64,000 nt of DNA from Aeromonas veronii (lineage in GTDB: Bacteria > Pseudomonadota > Gammaproteobacteria > Enterobacterales > Aeromonadaceae), in contig NZ_CP157875.1 in assembly GCF_040215105.1 (NCBI RefSeq), positions 4,408,501 to 4,472,500 on the forward strand, given 5' to 3'. The notes beneath the pieces are model-generated. The model did not search any database and had not been told where the DNA came from. It was given only the letters and a program-made list of their open reading frames with translations. Position 1 is the stretch's first letter; each line of letters begins with the position of its first letter. Positions 25,138 to 35,136 of this stretch are shown one piece after another. Made by a program: the position numbers and the translations under genes.

Positions 25138-26316
25138 ATGCCTCCCATCCTCAACAGTCTGCTCGACACCGATGCCTACAAGCTGCACATGCAGCAGGCG
25201 GTGTTCCATCGTTATCCCGATGCCGAGGTGGTGGCCGAATTCCACAGCCGCAACGAAGAAGACTTGCTCCCCATGATGGGGGAGATCGAAGAGCAACTGC
25301 ACCTGGCCGGCTCATTGCGACTGACCAGGCCGGAACTCAACTTCCTCGCCGAGCGCCCCTTCTTCACCGCCGATTACCTGGATCACCTGCGCCGCAAGCC
25401 GCTGGATGCATCATTATTGCGGGTGTTCGAGCAAGATGGCCGCATCAACGTTCGCGTAGAAGGCTCCTGGCAGGACGTTATCCTGTGGGAGATCCCCGTC
25501 CTCGCCATCATCAGCGAGATGCGCAACCGCTTCCGCTATCCCCAGTTCGGGGTGAGCCAGGCCCTCACCCGGCTGGATCAGAAGATCGACAAGCTGGAGC
25601 GGGACCTGAGCCCCGAGGAGATGCAGGAGTTCAACCTCATCGACTTTGGCACCCGTCGCCGCTTCTCCCACGCCGTGCAGGATGCCGTGGTGGGCCGCCT
25701 CAAGGAGCGCCTGCCGGCGTTTCGCGGCACCAGCAACTACCAGCTGGCCCAGAAGTACAACCTGCCCGCGGTGGGCACCCAGGCCCACGAGTGGTTCCAG
25801 GCCCATCAGCAGCTCGGTTTCCCGCTGGAGCACAGCCAGCGCGCCGCCCTCACCAGCTGGCTCGACGAATTCACCAACCACCTCGGCATCGCCCTGACCG
25901 ACTGCATCACCATGGATGCCTTCCTGCGGGACTTCGACTTCGAGCTGGCCAGCCGCTATCAGGGGCTGCGCCACGACTCCGGCGACCCCGTGGTGTGGGG
26001 GGAAAAGGCCATCAGCCACTACCAGCGCCTCGGCATCGATCCCACCGAGAAGACGCTGGTGTTCTCCGACGGCCTCAATCTGGACAAAGCCGTGGAGCTG
26101 CTGCGCCACTTCCGCGGCCGCATCAACACCAGCTTCGGCATCGGCACCAAGCTCACCTGCGATCTGCCCGGCGTCAGCCCCATGAACATCGTGTTCAAGC
26201 TGATGGAGTGCAACGGCGGCCCGGTCGCCAAGATCTCCGACAGCCCGGGCAAGACCCTGTGCCGGGATGCGGACTTCATCCGCAACCTCAAGCAGGCCTT
26301 CCACATCGGGGTCTGA
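25138..26316 (+). CDS. pncB: Nicotinate phosphoribosyltransferase
   Basis: Makes nicotinate mononucleotide from nicotinate and PRPP. It has 392 residues (E. coli 400). Recognisable segments are LLDTDAYKLHMQQAV at the N-terminus, NLIDFGTRRRFSH near 165, GTSNYQLAQKYNLPAVGTQAHEW split across 198-222, RHDSGDPV near 280, and INTSFGIGTKLTCDLPG near 325. The ATG at 25138 follows GAGGAGCC and gives the family N-terminus; open frame upstream belongs to the duplicated start. Confidence 0.96.
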   Translation: MPPILNSLLDTDAYKLHMQQAVFHRYPDAEVVAEFHSRNEEDLLPMMGEIEEQLHLAGSLRLTRPELNFLAERPFFTADYLDHLRRKPLDASLLRVFEQDGRINVRVEGSWQDVILWEIPVLAIISEMRNRFRYPQFGVSQALTRLDQKIDKLERDLSPEEMQEFNLIDFGTRRRFSHAVQDAVVGRLKERLPAFRGTSNYQLAQKYNLPAVGTQAHEWFQAHQQLGFPLEHSQRAALTSWLDEFTNHLGIALTDCITMDAFLRDFDFELASRYQGLRHDSGDPVVWGEKAISHYQRLGIDPTEKTLVFSDGLNLDKAVELLRHFRGRINTSFGIGTKLTCDLPGVSPMNIVFKLMECNGGPVAKISDSPGKTLCRDADFIRNLKQAFHIGV

Positions 26317-26378
26317 GCAATTTTGCGGCCCGCCGCTTGCGCATCGGGCCGACAGCCCCCTACCATAACCCCCATCCC

Positions 26379-26410
26379 AGGCCCGACAGCATGTCGGGCC
26401 TTTCTCTTGT
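26379..26410 (+). terminator. Terminator after pncB
   Basis: AGGCCCGACA and TGTCGGGCCT around GCA (26379-26401), followed by TTCTCTTGT. It separates NAD salvage from the ABC importer. Confidence 0.75.
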
Positions 26411-26433
26411 CCCCTTTGCAGAAGGATTTGTTC

Positions 26434-27291
26434 ATGCGCCGTCACTGGATTGTTGCCCTCACCACCCTGTTTGCCAGCCTGCTGGGCAGTCAGGCGGCCC
26501 TGGCCGCCGAGCCGCTTCGCGTCTCCGCCATTCCCGATGAGGCCCCCACCGAATTGCAGCGCAAATTCGCCCCTCTCGGGGAGTACCTGGCCGAGAAGAC
26601 TGGCCGCGAGGTCGTGTTCGTGCCGGTCAATGACTACGCCGCCGTGGTCGAGGCACTGGCCGCCGGCAAGCTGGACATGGCCTGGCTGGGGGGCTTCACC
26701 TATGTGCAGGCACACCGCCGGGCCGACAAGGTGGTTCCCCTGGTGCAGCGTCAGGAGGATGCCCAGTTCACCTCCAAGTTCATCGCCAATGCAGGCAGCG
26801 GCATCCAGACCCTGGCCGACACCAAGGGTCATGACTTCGCCTTCGGCTCCCCCTCCTCCACCTCGGGTCACCTGATGCCGCGCCACTTCCTGGCCGAACA
26901 GGGCATCAATCCGGACCGTGACTTCACCCATGTCGCCTACTCCGGTGCCCACGACGCCACCGTCGCCTGGGTCGCCTCCGGAAAGGTGCCGGCCGGTGTG
27001 CTCAACGCCTCGGTCTGGGAGAAACTGGTCGAAGAGGGCAAGGTCGATACCAGCAAGGTCAAGGTGATCTGGACCACGCCGACCTACTTTGACTACAACT
27101 GGACGGTGCGCGGCGATCTGGATCCGGCGCTGCAGGCTCAGCTCAAGCAAGCCTTCCTCAGCCTGGACCCGGCCATCCCGGCCCAGGCCGAGATCCTCAA
27201 GCTGCAGCGGGCCAGCCGTTTCATCGAGACCAAACCCGAGAACTATCAGGGCATCGAAGCGGCTGCCACCCAGGCCGGTCTGCTGAAGTGA
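26434..27291 (+). CDS. PhnD-type ABC transporter substrate-binding protein
   Basis: A 285-residue periplasmic protein with a signal peptide of about 25 residues (ending ALAAEP). The mature part starts LRVSAIPDEAPTELQRKFAPLG, continues FVPVNDYAAVVEALAAGKLDMAWLGGFTYV, and has GSPSSTSGHLMP. This is the phosphonate/phosphite-binding (PhnD) fold. The start pattern is what I recall for the subgroup annotated as putative selenate-binding proteins; the ligand is not proven. The ATP-binding gene follows with a GTGA overlap. Confidence 0.85.
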   Translation: MRRHWIVALTTLFASLLGSQAALAAEPLRVSAIPDEAPTELQRKFAPLGEYLAEKTGREVVFVPVNDYAAVVEALAAGKLDMAWLGGFTYVQAHRRADKVVPLVQRQEDAQFTSKFIANAGSGIQTLADTKGHDFAFGSPSSTSGHLMPRHFLAEQGINPDRDFTHVAYSGAHDATVAWVASGKVPAGVLNASVWEKLVEEGKVDTSKVKVIWTTPTYFDYNWTVRGDLDPALQAQLKQAFLSLDPAIPAQAEILKLQRASRFIETKPENYQGIEAAATQAGLLK

Positions 27292-28049
27292 CCGCCGTGA
27301 CGCTGGCCGGCGCCGGACTGACGCTCGGCCAGAGCCGCATCCTGCACCCGCTGGATCTGCATGTCGAGGCGGGAGAGACGGTCGCCATCATAGGGCCGAG
27401 CGGGGCCGGCAAGACCAGCCTGCTGCGACTCATCGGCACCGAACTGCGGGCCCAGGGAAGGTTGACGCTGTGGGGCCAGGATCCCTGGGCCCTCTCCACC
27501 GGTGCCCGCCAGCGCTTGCGCAGCCGGATCGGCATGGTCTGGCAACAGCCGCCACTCCCCGCCGCCCAATCCGTCATGACGGCGGTGCTGGCGGGCCGGC
27601 TCGGCCAGTGGTCCCTCGGCCGGGCGCTCTGCTCGCTGCTGCGTCCCTGTGATCCCGCCGGAGTCCTGGCCGAACTCCAGCGCCTGGGTCTGGCCGACAA
27701 GGGGCAACAACGTTGCGGCGAACTCTCCGGCGGCCAGTTGCAACGGGTCGGCATCGCCCGGGTGCTCTATCAGCAGCCGGACTTGATCCTGGCGGACGAA
27801 CCCGTGTCTGCCCTCGATCCCGTGCTCGCCAGGAGCAGTCTGGAGGCCCTGCTGCACCAAGCCGGTGCCCGGGGCAGCACCCTGATTGCAAACCTGCATG
27901 CAGTCGAGCTGGCCCTCGGCCTGTTCCCCCGCATCATCGGCCTGCGCCAGGGCCGCATCCAGTTCGACTGCCCCGCCAGCGAGGTCAACCAGACCATGCT
28001 GACCGCCCTCTACGCCGGTGACGACGAGGCGAGTGCATGCCTGCGCTGA
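27288..28049 (+). CDS. PhnC-type ABC transporter ATP-binding protein
   Basis: 253 residues with Walker A GPSGAGKTSLL near 36, the Q-loop in MVWQQPPLP, signature LSGGQLQRVGIAR near 145, Walker B LILADEPVSALD and the H-loop in NLHAVELAL. The start is GTG at 27288, overlapping the stop of the binding-protein gene. It overlaps the permease start by 13 bases. It powers import by the doubled permease. Confidence 0.92.
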   Translation: MTAVTLAGAGLTLGQSRILHPLDLHVEAGETVAIIGPSGAGKTSLLRLIGTELRAQGRLTLWGQDPWALSTGARQRLRSRIGMVWQQPPLPAAQSVMTAVLAGRLGQWSLGRALCSLLRPCDPAGVLAELQRLGLADKGQQRCGELSGGQLQRVGIARVLYQQPDLILADEPVSALDPVLARSSLEALLHQAGARGSTLIANLHAVELALGLFPRIIGLRQGRIQFDCPASEVNQTMLTALYAGDDEASACLR

Positions 28050-29578
28050 GCCGCTGGCGTCACCCCCTGCCCTGGTTGCTGACACTGGTCGGGCTCAGTC
28101 TCTGGCAGCAAGGCCAGGGCTGGATCGGCCTGTTCGATGGCCAGAGCTGGCGGCAGATGGGCAACTTCCTCGCCACCAGCTGGCCCCCCCGGCTGGATGC
28201 AGACTTCCTCCTGCTGACTCTGAGGGCCGCCCTGGAGAGCCTGGCCGTGGCCACCCTCGGACTCTTTGGCGCCCTGCTGCTCGGCATTCCATTCGCCCTG
28301 CTGGGCTCCCGTGCCCTGTCGCTGGCAGAATTGGGCCCGATACCCAGCCCGCTGCGCACGGCCTTGCGTGCATTCTCACGCCTGGTCGCTATCCTGCTGC
28401 GCAGCCTGCCTGAGCTCATCTGGGCACTGCTGTTCGTGCGCCTGTCCGGCCTGGGGCCGCTGGCGGCCATCCTGGCCATCGCCGTCAGCTATGGCGGCAT
28501 GCTGGCCAAGGTCTACAACGAGATCATGGAGAACGGCGCCCTGCAACCGGCCAGAGCCTTGCTGCTCAGCGGCAGCGGCCGCCTGCAGGCGCTCTGGTAC
28601 GGCGTGCTGCCCGCGGTACGTCAAGAGCTGCTCTCCTACACCGTCTATCGCTGGGAGTGCGCCCTGCGCGCCTCCGTCATCATGGGGTTCGTCGGCGCAG
28701 GCGGGCTCGGCCAGCAGCTCGAGCTATCCTTGCGCATGTTCGCAGGTCCGGAAGTGGCGACCCTGCTGCTGGCCTTCATCCTGCTGGTCACTTTGGCCGA
28801 CGGCCTCAGCGCCTGGCTGCGGCAGAGCCGCTTCCCCGGTCTGTTGCTGCTGACCTGCCTGGGGCTGGCCGGCGTCATGGCGCTGGGGCTGCTGGACTGG
28901 CGCATGCTGAGTTTCTCCTCCACCGGGCTTGGGCAGTTCATCGCTGAGTTTTTCACCCCGGACTGGTCCTGGCCCTTCCTGCGCCTGGTCGCTGGTGGCC
29001 TGCTCGATACGGTGCAGATGGCCGTTCTGAGTACCCTGTTCAGCGCCTTGCTGGCACTGCCTCTGGCGGTGCTGGCTCGCCACTGCTGGCCGCTGCGGCT
29101 GTTGTTCAACCTGCTGCGCTCCGTGCCCGAGCTTATCTTTGCCAGCATCCTGGTCATCGCCGTCGGGCTCGGCCCGGTGGCGGGCATACTGGCGCTCACC
29201 CTGCACACCACGGGCGTGCTGGCCAGGTTGTTCGTGGAAACCCTGGAAAATGCCGAGCAAGCCCCCCGGCTCGCCCTGCAACTGGCCGGAGCCGGGCGGA
29301 TCGCCAGCTTCTGGTACGGGCTCTTCCCCCTGGTCGCACGCCAGTGGCTGGCCTACAGCCTCTATCGCGGCGAAATGAACCTGAGGGCCGCCACCATCTT
29401 GGGGGTAGTGGGCGCCGGCGGCCTTGGGCAGCAGCTCTATGTCTCCCTGAGCCTGTTCCGCTACGACCAGGCCGCCACCCTGCTGCTGGCCATATTGCTG
29501 CTGGTCTGGCTGGCGGAGGCCATCAGCCGCCGCACCCGCCTGCCGCGGGCCAGCTCCCCGCGCGACTGCCAGATCTGA
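28037..29578 (+). CDS. Fused two-domain PhnE-type ABC permease
   Basis: A 513-residue inner-membrane protein made of two PhnE-like permease halves. Each half has several membrane segments and ends with the same coupling-loop signature: GFVGAGGLGQQLELSLRMF near 220 and GVVGAGGLGQQLYVSLSLF near 455. Each also has RSLPELIWALLF or RSVPELIFASIL. PhnE is normally a single ~260-residue subunit that dimerises, so one chain here can replace the homodimer. It overlaps the ATPase gene, ensuring coupled expression. Confidence 0.9.
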   Translation: MPALSRWRHPLPWLLTLVGLSLWQQGQGWIGLFDGQSWRQMGNFLATSWPPRLDADFLLLTLRAALESLAVATLGLFGALLLGIPFALLGSRALSLAELGPIPSPLRTALRAFSRLVAILLRSLPELIWALLFVRLSGLGPLAAILAIAVSYGGMLAKVYNEIMENGALQPARALLLSGSGRLQALWYGVLPAVRQELLSYTVYRWECALRASVIMGFVGAGGLGQQLELSLRMFAGPEVATLLLAFILLVTLADGLSAWLRQSRFPGLLLLTCLGLAGVMALGLLDWRMLSFSSTGLGQFIAEFFTPDWSWPFLRLVAGGLLDTVQMAVLSTLFSALLALPLAVLARHCWPLRLLFNLLRSVPELIFASILVIAVGLGPVAGILALTLHTTGVLARLFVETLENAEQAPRLALQLAGAGRIASFWYGLFPLVARQWLAYSLYRGEMNLRAATILGVVGAGGLGQQLYVSLSLFRYDQAATLLLAILLLVWLAEAISRRTRLPRASSPRDCQI

Positions 29579-29606
29579 GCCTCCGGATGGCGATGCGCCA
29601 TCAAAC

Positions 29607-29641
29607 AAAAAGCCCGCCGGTTCGCACCGGCGGGCTTTTTT
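29607..29641. terminator. Bidirectional terminator between permease and dsbA
   Basis: AAAAAGCCCGCCGGT, loop TCGC, ACCGGCGGGCTTTTT: a perfect 15-bp stem with A and T runs at the ends, between convergent genes. Confidence 0.92.
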
Positions 29642-29658
29642 CATGGATTCAGCCTGGG

Positions 29659-30267
29659 TCAGTCTTTCTTGGCCAGCAGGAACTTCACTAGCTGGTTGAA
29701 CTGTTCCTGGGAAGTGATGGATTCAATCTTCACCATGTACTTGCCGTTGACCAGGAAGGCCGGCACACCGCGCACGTTGTAGGTCTCGGTGTTGCGATCG
29801 AACTGGGAAACCATGCCGGAAACGGCAAAGCTGTCGACGGCGCCGTCAAACTCCTCGGCCGCGACACCGTTGTCCACGAAGATCTGTTTCACATCGGCAC
29901 GGCTCTGCGGGATCTGACGCTGGACGTGGATCTTGTCGAAGATGGCCGGGGTCAGCTTGCCTTCAACGTTTAGCAAGTTGGCAACCGCGTAGGCACGCTG
30001 CATCTCCGGGCCCATCTCGCGGCCGAGGAAAGCCACCGGGCTTTTCTTCATCGGCACGCCTTCCGGCAGGCTCTTGGCCAGATCTTCGGCGATTGGTTCA
30101 AACTTGGCGCAGTGCGGGCAGAAGTAGGAGAAGAACTCCAGCACTTCTGGCTGAGCGCTGCCAGTCTGGGTCACCACGTCATAGTTGACGCCTTCCTTGA
30201 ATTGCGGGGCGGCGTGAACCATGGGGATCATCAGCATGGCAGCGAGGAAAAATAGTACTTTTTTCAT
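29659..30267 (-). CDS. dsbA: Thiol:disulfide interchange protein DsbA
   Basis: Periplasmic dithiol oxidase that introduces disulfides into exported proteins. It has 202 residues: signal peptide 1-19 (MKKVLFFLAAMLMIPMVHA), thioredoxin fold with active site CPHC in FFSYFCPHCAKF near 50, helical insertion, and the cis-Pro loop VRGVPAFLVNGKY near 165. The ATG at 30265-30267 starts the signal peptide. It lies downstream of srkA in the conserved enteric order, with a 142-base gap that could hold its own promoter. Confidence 0.96.
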   Translation of the reverse strand: MKKVLFFLAAMLMIPMVHAAPQFKEGVNYDVVTQTGSAQPEVLEFFSYFCPHCAKFEPIAEDLAKSLPEGVPMKKSPVAFLGREMGPEMQRAYAVANLLNVEGKLTPAIFDKIHVQRQIPQSRADVKQIFVDNGVAAEEFDGAVDSFAVSGMVSQFDRNTETYNVRGVPAFLVNGKYMVKIESITSQEQFNQLVKFLLAKKD

Positions 30268-30409
30268 GACGTTTCCTGTTAAGGGATCACAGTGAGGCAC
30301 GCCCGGCGAACCGAAGCAGTCCAAGCCTATTGCGTCACCCCTTCGCCGTCAATGGCAAAGGCGCGATGGCGGAGTGCTCCTCCCCGCCCGCAGGAAAAGC
30401 CCCCACCCC

Positions 30410-31387
30410 TTACCAGTTCGGCATCAGGCTGAGGGGCGGAGCCTTCAGAGCTTCTAGCTGATCGTGCAGGGTCGCTATCTGCTGGCGCCAGTAGTGATCG
30501 CTGTTGAACCAGGGGAAGTGACGAGGAAAGGCCGGATCTTCCCAGCGCCGCGCAAGCCAGGCCATGTAGTGAACGATGCGCATGGCGCGCAGGGGCTCTA
30601 TCAGCGCCAGCTCCCGCGAGTCGAACTCCATGAACTCCTCATAGCCCGCCAGCAGGGTATCGAGCTGGATCTGCTGCTCGTTGCGATCCCCGGAGAGCAG
30701 CATCCACAGATCCTGAACGGCGGGGCCGGTGCGGCAGTCATCGAGATCCACGAACAGGGGGCCGTCGCGCCACAGGATGTTGCCGGGGTGGCAATCCCCG
30801 TGCAGGGAGATCTGGGCCACCTCCAGGGTCATGGCGTCACACACATGGTGGATCAGCTCGTCCAGCACCCCGTAGAACTGCTTGGCCAGTCCGCTCGGCA
30901 CCCACTCTCCGGCGGCCAGCAGCTGGCGCGGTTCGTGCAGCATGGTTTCTACATCCAGCCTGACCCTGTGGTGGAAGGGACGGCTGGCCCCGATCCGGTG
31001 AATACGGCCGAGATAGCGACCCACCCACTCCAGCTGATCCAGGTTGTCCACCTCGAACTGGCGACCACCGACGCTCTGCCAGATGGCAAAGGCGTAGCCC
31101 TGATGCTCCAGCAGGGTCTCACCGGCGAAGGCGAGCGGCGCCGCCACCGGGATCTCCTCGTCGTTGAGACAGGCGGCGAAGCCGTGCTCCTCCAGGATCT
31201 GGGCCCTGTCCCAGCGACCGGGACGGTAGAACTTCACCACGTAGCGGCGGCGATCCTCATCCTGAAACTGGTAAACCCGGTTCTCGTAGCTGTTGAGCTC
31301 GATGAGGCCGGAATCGATGCGCAGGCCGCTGAGATCGATGGCATCCATGATGAGGTCGGGATTGAGATCGGAATAGTTGAAACGCAT
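30410..31387 (-). CDS. srkA: Stress response kinase A (YihE family)
   Basis: A cytoplasmic aminoglycoside-phosphotransferase-fold Ser/Thr kinase that protects stressed cells. 325 residues. Diagnostic parts: LNSYENRVYQFQDED near 28, VVKFYRP with the ATP lysine, the catalytic loop ISLHGDCHPGNILWRDG near 195, and the metal motif LFVDLDDCRTGPAVQDLW. I prefer the ATG at 31385-31387 because GGTGGA precedes it and the N-terminus then aligns with E. coli. The ATG four codons earlier lacks a ribosome-binding site. Neighbour of dsbA and yihD as in E. coli. Confidence 0.93.
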   Translation of the reverse strand: MRFNYSDLNPDLIMDAIDLSGLRIDSGLIELNSYENRVYQFQDEDRRRYVVKFYRPGRWDRAQILEEHGFAACLNDEEIPVAAPLAFAGETLLEHQGYAFAIWQSVGGRQFEVDNLDQLEWVGRYLGRIHRIGASRPFHHRVRLDVETMLHEPRQLLAAGEWVPSGLAKQFYGVLDELIHHVCDAMTLEVAQISLHGDCHPGNILWRDGPLFVDLDDCRTGPAVQDLWMLLSGDRNEQQIQLDTLLAGYEEFMEFDSRELALIEPLRAMRIVHYMAWLARRWEDPAFPRHFPWFNSDHYWRQQIATLHDQLEALKAPPLSLMPNW

Positions 31388-31505
31388 GTCATCCACCATG
31401 AGAAAGGGGCGCTGTTGCGCCCCATACTATCACCACTCATCACAAGGGTGGGCCTAATCGGCCACCCTTGCTCCCATCAGATGTCAGCCTGCCCCGGACC
31501 CGGCA

Positions 31506-32954
<1,449 letters not shown>

Positions 32955-33035
32955 TGCAACACATCGCTCCACTTATCTTGTTATGAAGCCGATTATATCT
33001 TAAACAACCTGCTAATTGTGTGGGTTAAATGTATC

Positions 33036-33060
33036 TATAGTTCGAGTCCCGTCGCAATTT
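33036..33060 (+). other. tRNA T-loop-like fragment in a 198-base gap
   Basis: GTTCGAGTCCCGTCGCA looks like the T-loop and 3' side of a tRNA, but the 5' half of the T-stem does not pair and no D- or anticodon arm precedes it. It is therefore not a functional tRNA. It lies between ccoG and yihD; the rest of this gap shows only the yihD terminator. Confidence 0.3.
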
Positions 33061-33068
33061 CAGATAAC

Positions 33069-33103
33069 AAAAAAGGCCCATCGTCAGTTGACTGATGGAC
33101 CTT
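33069..33103 (-). terminator. Terminator after yihD
   Basis: On the minus strand: AAGGTCCATCAGTCA, AC, TGACGATGGGCCTT followed by TTTTG. The stem has one bulge and one G-U pair. Confidence 0.75.
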
Positions 33104-33152
33104 ATTGATGGTCTCTTTTGAAAACCACCTAACGTTCCGGCAGGGGCAGGCT

Positions 33153-33416
33153 TTACTTGATGCCGCGGGCCTTGAGCAAGGCTTCCTTGAAGTCGGGTAC
33201 CTGATCCTTGGCGAGCCCCGGGATCATCGCCTGCTTGTCAGACTCGCGCATCTTGAGGTGGTAGATCAGCATGTCGTCGGTCAGCTCGGACAGGACGCCG
33301 TCATAACCGGCCTCCGCCGCCAACTTGGCGATGAACTGTACCAGACTCAGATCCTGATCCTTGATCCAGGCGGGTTGCAGCAGCTCCAGCAGCTCTTCGA
33401 TACGATGACATTGCAT
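33153..33416 (-). CDS. yihD: YihD family protein (DUF1040)
   Basis: An 87-residue cytoplasmic protein of unknown function. It matches E. coli YihD along its length: [37 protein letters not shown], and [12 protein letters not shown] at the end. The ATG at 33414-33416 has GAGG upstream. It is immediately downstream of the diguanylate cyclase gene (32 bases), and close to srkA-dsbA as in E. coli. Confidence 0.92.
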   Translation of the reverse strand: MQCHRIEELLELLQPAWIKDQDLSLVQFIAKLAAEAGYDGVLSELTDDMLIYHLKMRESDKQAMIPGLAKDQVPDFKEALLKARGIK

Positions 33417-33447
33417 AGACGACCTCTTTAAATCTGTCTTGTGAAAC

Positions 33448-34602
33448 TCAGGCAACCTTACCCATCAAGGCTACTTCGATACGATCCCGTCCATTATGCT
33501 TGGCCTGATAGAGGGCCGCATCCGCTTTTTGGACCAGTTCGGCCATGGAAAGGCTCTGATCCGGCACCAGGGTCGCCACCCCGAAGCTACAGCTGACCCG
33601 ACCGGAAACCAGCGACTTCTGATGGGGGATCCCCTGGGCACGCAGGGCGGCGCGCACCTGCTCGGCGATCTGGATCGCCCCCTGCTGGCTGGTACAAGGC
33701 AACAGCAGAGCAAACTCCTCACCGCCGTAACGAGCCGCCAGATCATCCTCCCGCCTCAATACTTCCGCCAGCAGCCCCCCTACCTGCTGCAGACACTCAT
33801 CTCCCAGCTGATGGCCGTAGTGATCGTTGAACTGCTTGAAGTAATCCACGTCTACCAGCACCAGGGAGAGGGGCGCCCTCGCCCGGTGGCAACGGCGCCA
33901 CGCCCGGGCCAGGCTGTCATCCAGGTGAGCCCGGTTGGCGATGCCGGTCAAGCCATCCAGCCTGGAGGTGAGCCTGAGATGCTCGGAGACCGCCTTGAGC
34001 TCGGCCACCAGATCCGCGTTGGAGAAACGATGATAGAGGGAGGCGGCCTGATCCCGCCGCAGGCGACGCAGCAGCGTCGGCAGAAACACGAACAGATAAC
34101 CCGCCAGCAGACAGGAGACGATGCGCTCCTGCTCGTTGCCGACACTCAGCTCGAACAACATGGCGAATCCCAGCGGCAGCACGGCCCCATAGAGAGTGCG
34201 GCGACTGCCAAACAGCATGATGGCACTGCCGGTGAGGATCAGGCTGGAGAGCATCAGCATGGCGGCGCGATAGGTATCGGGCAGCTTGTCCATGTAGAGC
34301 AGCACCCCGAGCGCCCAGATGATGGAGGTGATGGTGGCCCCGATGAACAGCTCCCGTTCCAGTACCGGCAAGGGCAGGTGGATCAGGTTGGGGCGTCGCC
34401 AGCACAGGTGCCACCAGCGTCCCAGCAGCAACAGGCAGACCAGCCCCAGCCACCCCAGTGCCTCTTCGGCCGGTAGATAATCATGGAACAGCAGGCTCCA
34501 GCCAACCGCCAGCAGCGCCAGACAAGGCAGACTGAATAAGGCATTGGCATAGAGCTGACCCATGATGGCCTGCTGCACCTGACGTGTGACGCTCTGGGTC
34601 AA
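33448..34602 (-). CDS. Membrane-bound diguanylate cyclase (GGDEF)
   Basis: 384 residues. The N-terminal half carries about six membrane segments (20-180) without a recognisable sensor family. The C-terminal GGDEF domain (about 215-375) has [36 protein letters not shown] and the active-site motif [12 protein letters not shown]. An intact RxxD inhibitory site (REDD) sits five residues before GGEEF. It should make c-di-GMP with product inhibition. I chose the TTG at 34600-34602 because AGGGAG lies at good spacing before it; an internal ATG (codon 14) is the alternative. Confidence 0.88.
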   Translation of the reverse strand: MTQSVTRQVQQAIMGQLYANALFSLPCLALLAVGWSLLFHDYLPAEEALGWLGLVCLLLLGRWWHLCWRRPNLIHLPLPVLERELFIGATITSIIWALGVLLYMDKLPDTYRAAMLMLSSLILTGSAIMLFGSRRTLYGAVLPLGFAMLFELSVGNEQERIVSCLLAGYLFVFLPTLLRRLRRDQAASLYHRFSNADLVAELKAVSEHLRLTSRLDGLTGIANRAHLDDSLARAWRRCHRARAPLSLVLVDVDYFKQFNDHYGHQLGDECLQQVGGLLAEVLRREDDLAARYGGEEFALLLPCTSQQGAIQIAEQVRAALRAQGIPHQKSLVSGRVSCSFGVATLVPDQSLSMAELVQKADAALYQAKHNGRDRIEVALMGKVA

Positions 34603-34736
34603 CGGCTTGCTCCCTGTACATTAGCCGACCAGTCTACCACCGCCCCTTCCGTGCCAACAATCAATCGGCCGCTATTAAGCTGCGACTCAGCTTGGTAGGC
34701 GGGTCAATATGAATCTCACTGCACCGCCTGCTCGCC

Positions 34737-35126
34737 TCAGCCCCGTTCCAGCTCGTCGAGAATGGGGCATTCCGGGCTCGCATCCCCGTGACAGCAACCC
34801 ACTACCTCCTCGAGTGAGGCCAGCATGGCCTGCAGGCCGGCAATGCGGGTGCGCAGATCGACGATCTTCTCTTGGGCCAGCTTTTTGACCTGGGCACTGG
34901 TCCTGTGCTCATCCCGATAGAGCGCCAGCAACTCCTGGCACTCCTCCAGGTTGAAACCGGTCTCCCGCGCCCGCTTGACGAAGCGCAGCTCCCGCAATGC
35001 CCCGTCGCTGTAACTGCGGTAGCCGTTGTCGCTGCGTACCGGCGCCGAGATGAGGCCGATGCTCTCGTAGTAGCGGATGGTCTTGGCGGTCAGGCCCGTC
35101 GCCTTGGCAACCTTGCTGATGTTCAT
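34737..35126 (-). CDS. cueR: Copper-responsive MerR-family regulator CueR
   Basis: 129 residues: N-terminal winged helix (MNISKVAKATGLTAKTIRYYESIGLI), coiled-coil dimerisation helix, and the metal-binding loop CCHGDASPEC near 112-121, which has the CueR cysteine spacing. It activates copA from a promoter with a 19-bp spacer. It is downstream of copA with a 10-base gap, so it is co-transcribed with its target. Confidence 0.93.
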   Translation of the reverse strand: MNISKVAKATGLTAKTIRYYESIGLISAPVRSDNGYRSYSDGALRELRFVKRARETGFNLEECQELLALYRDEHRTSAQVKKLAQEKIVDLRTRIAGLQAMLASLEEVVGCCHGDASPECPILDELERG

Positions 35127-35136
35127 GCGTGCCTCC

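Noticed and set aside
31443..31470. Inverted repeat CAAGGGTGG...CCACCCTTG between srkA and ccoG
   Set aside because: A good stem, but no T run on either strand, so not called as a terminator.
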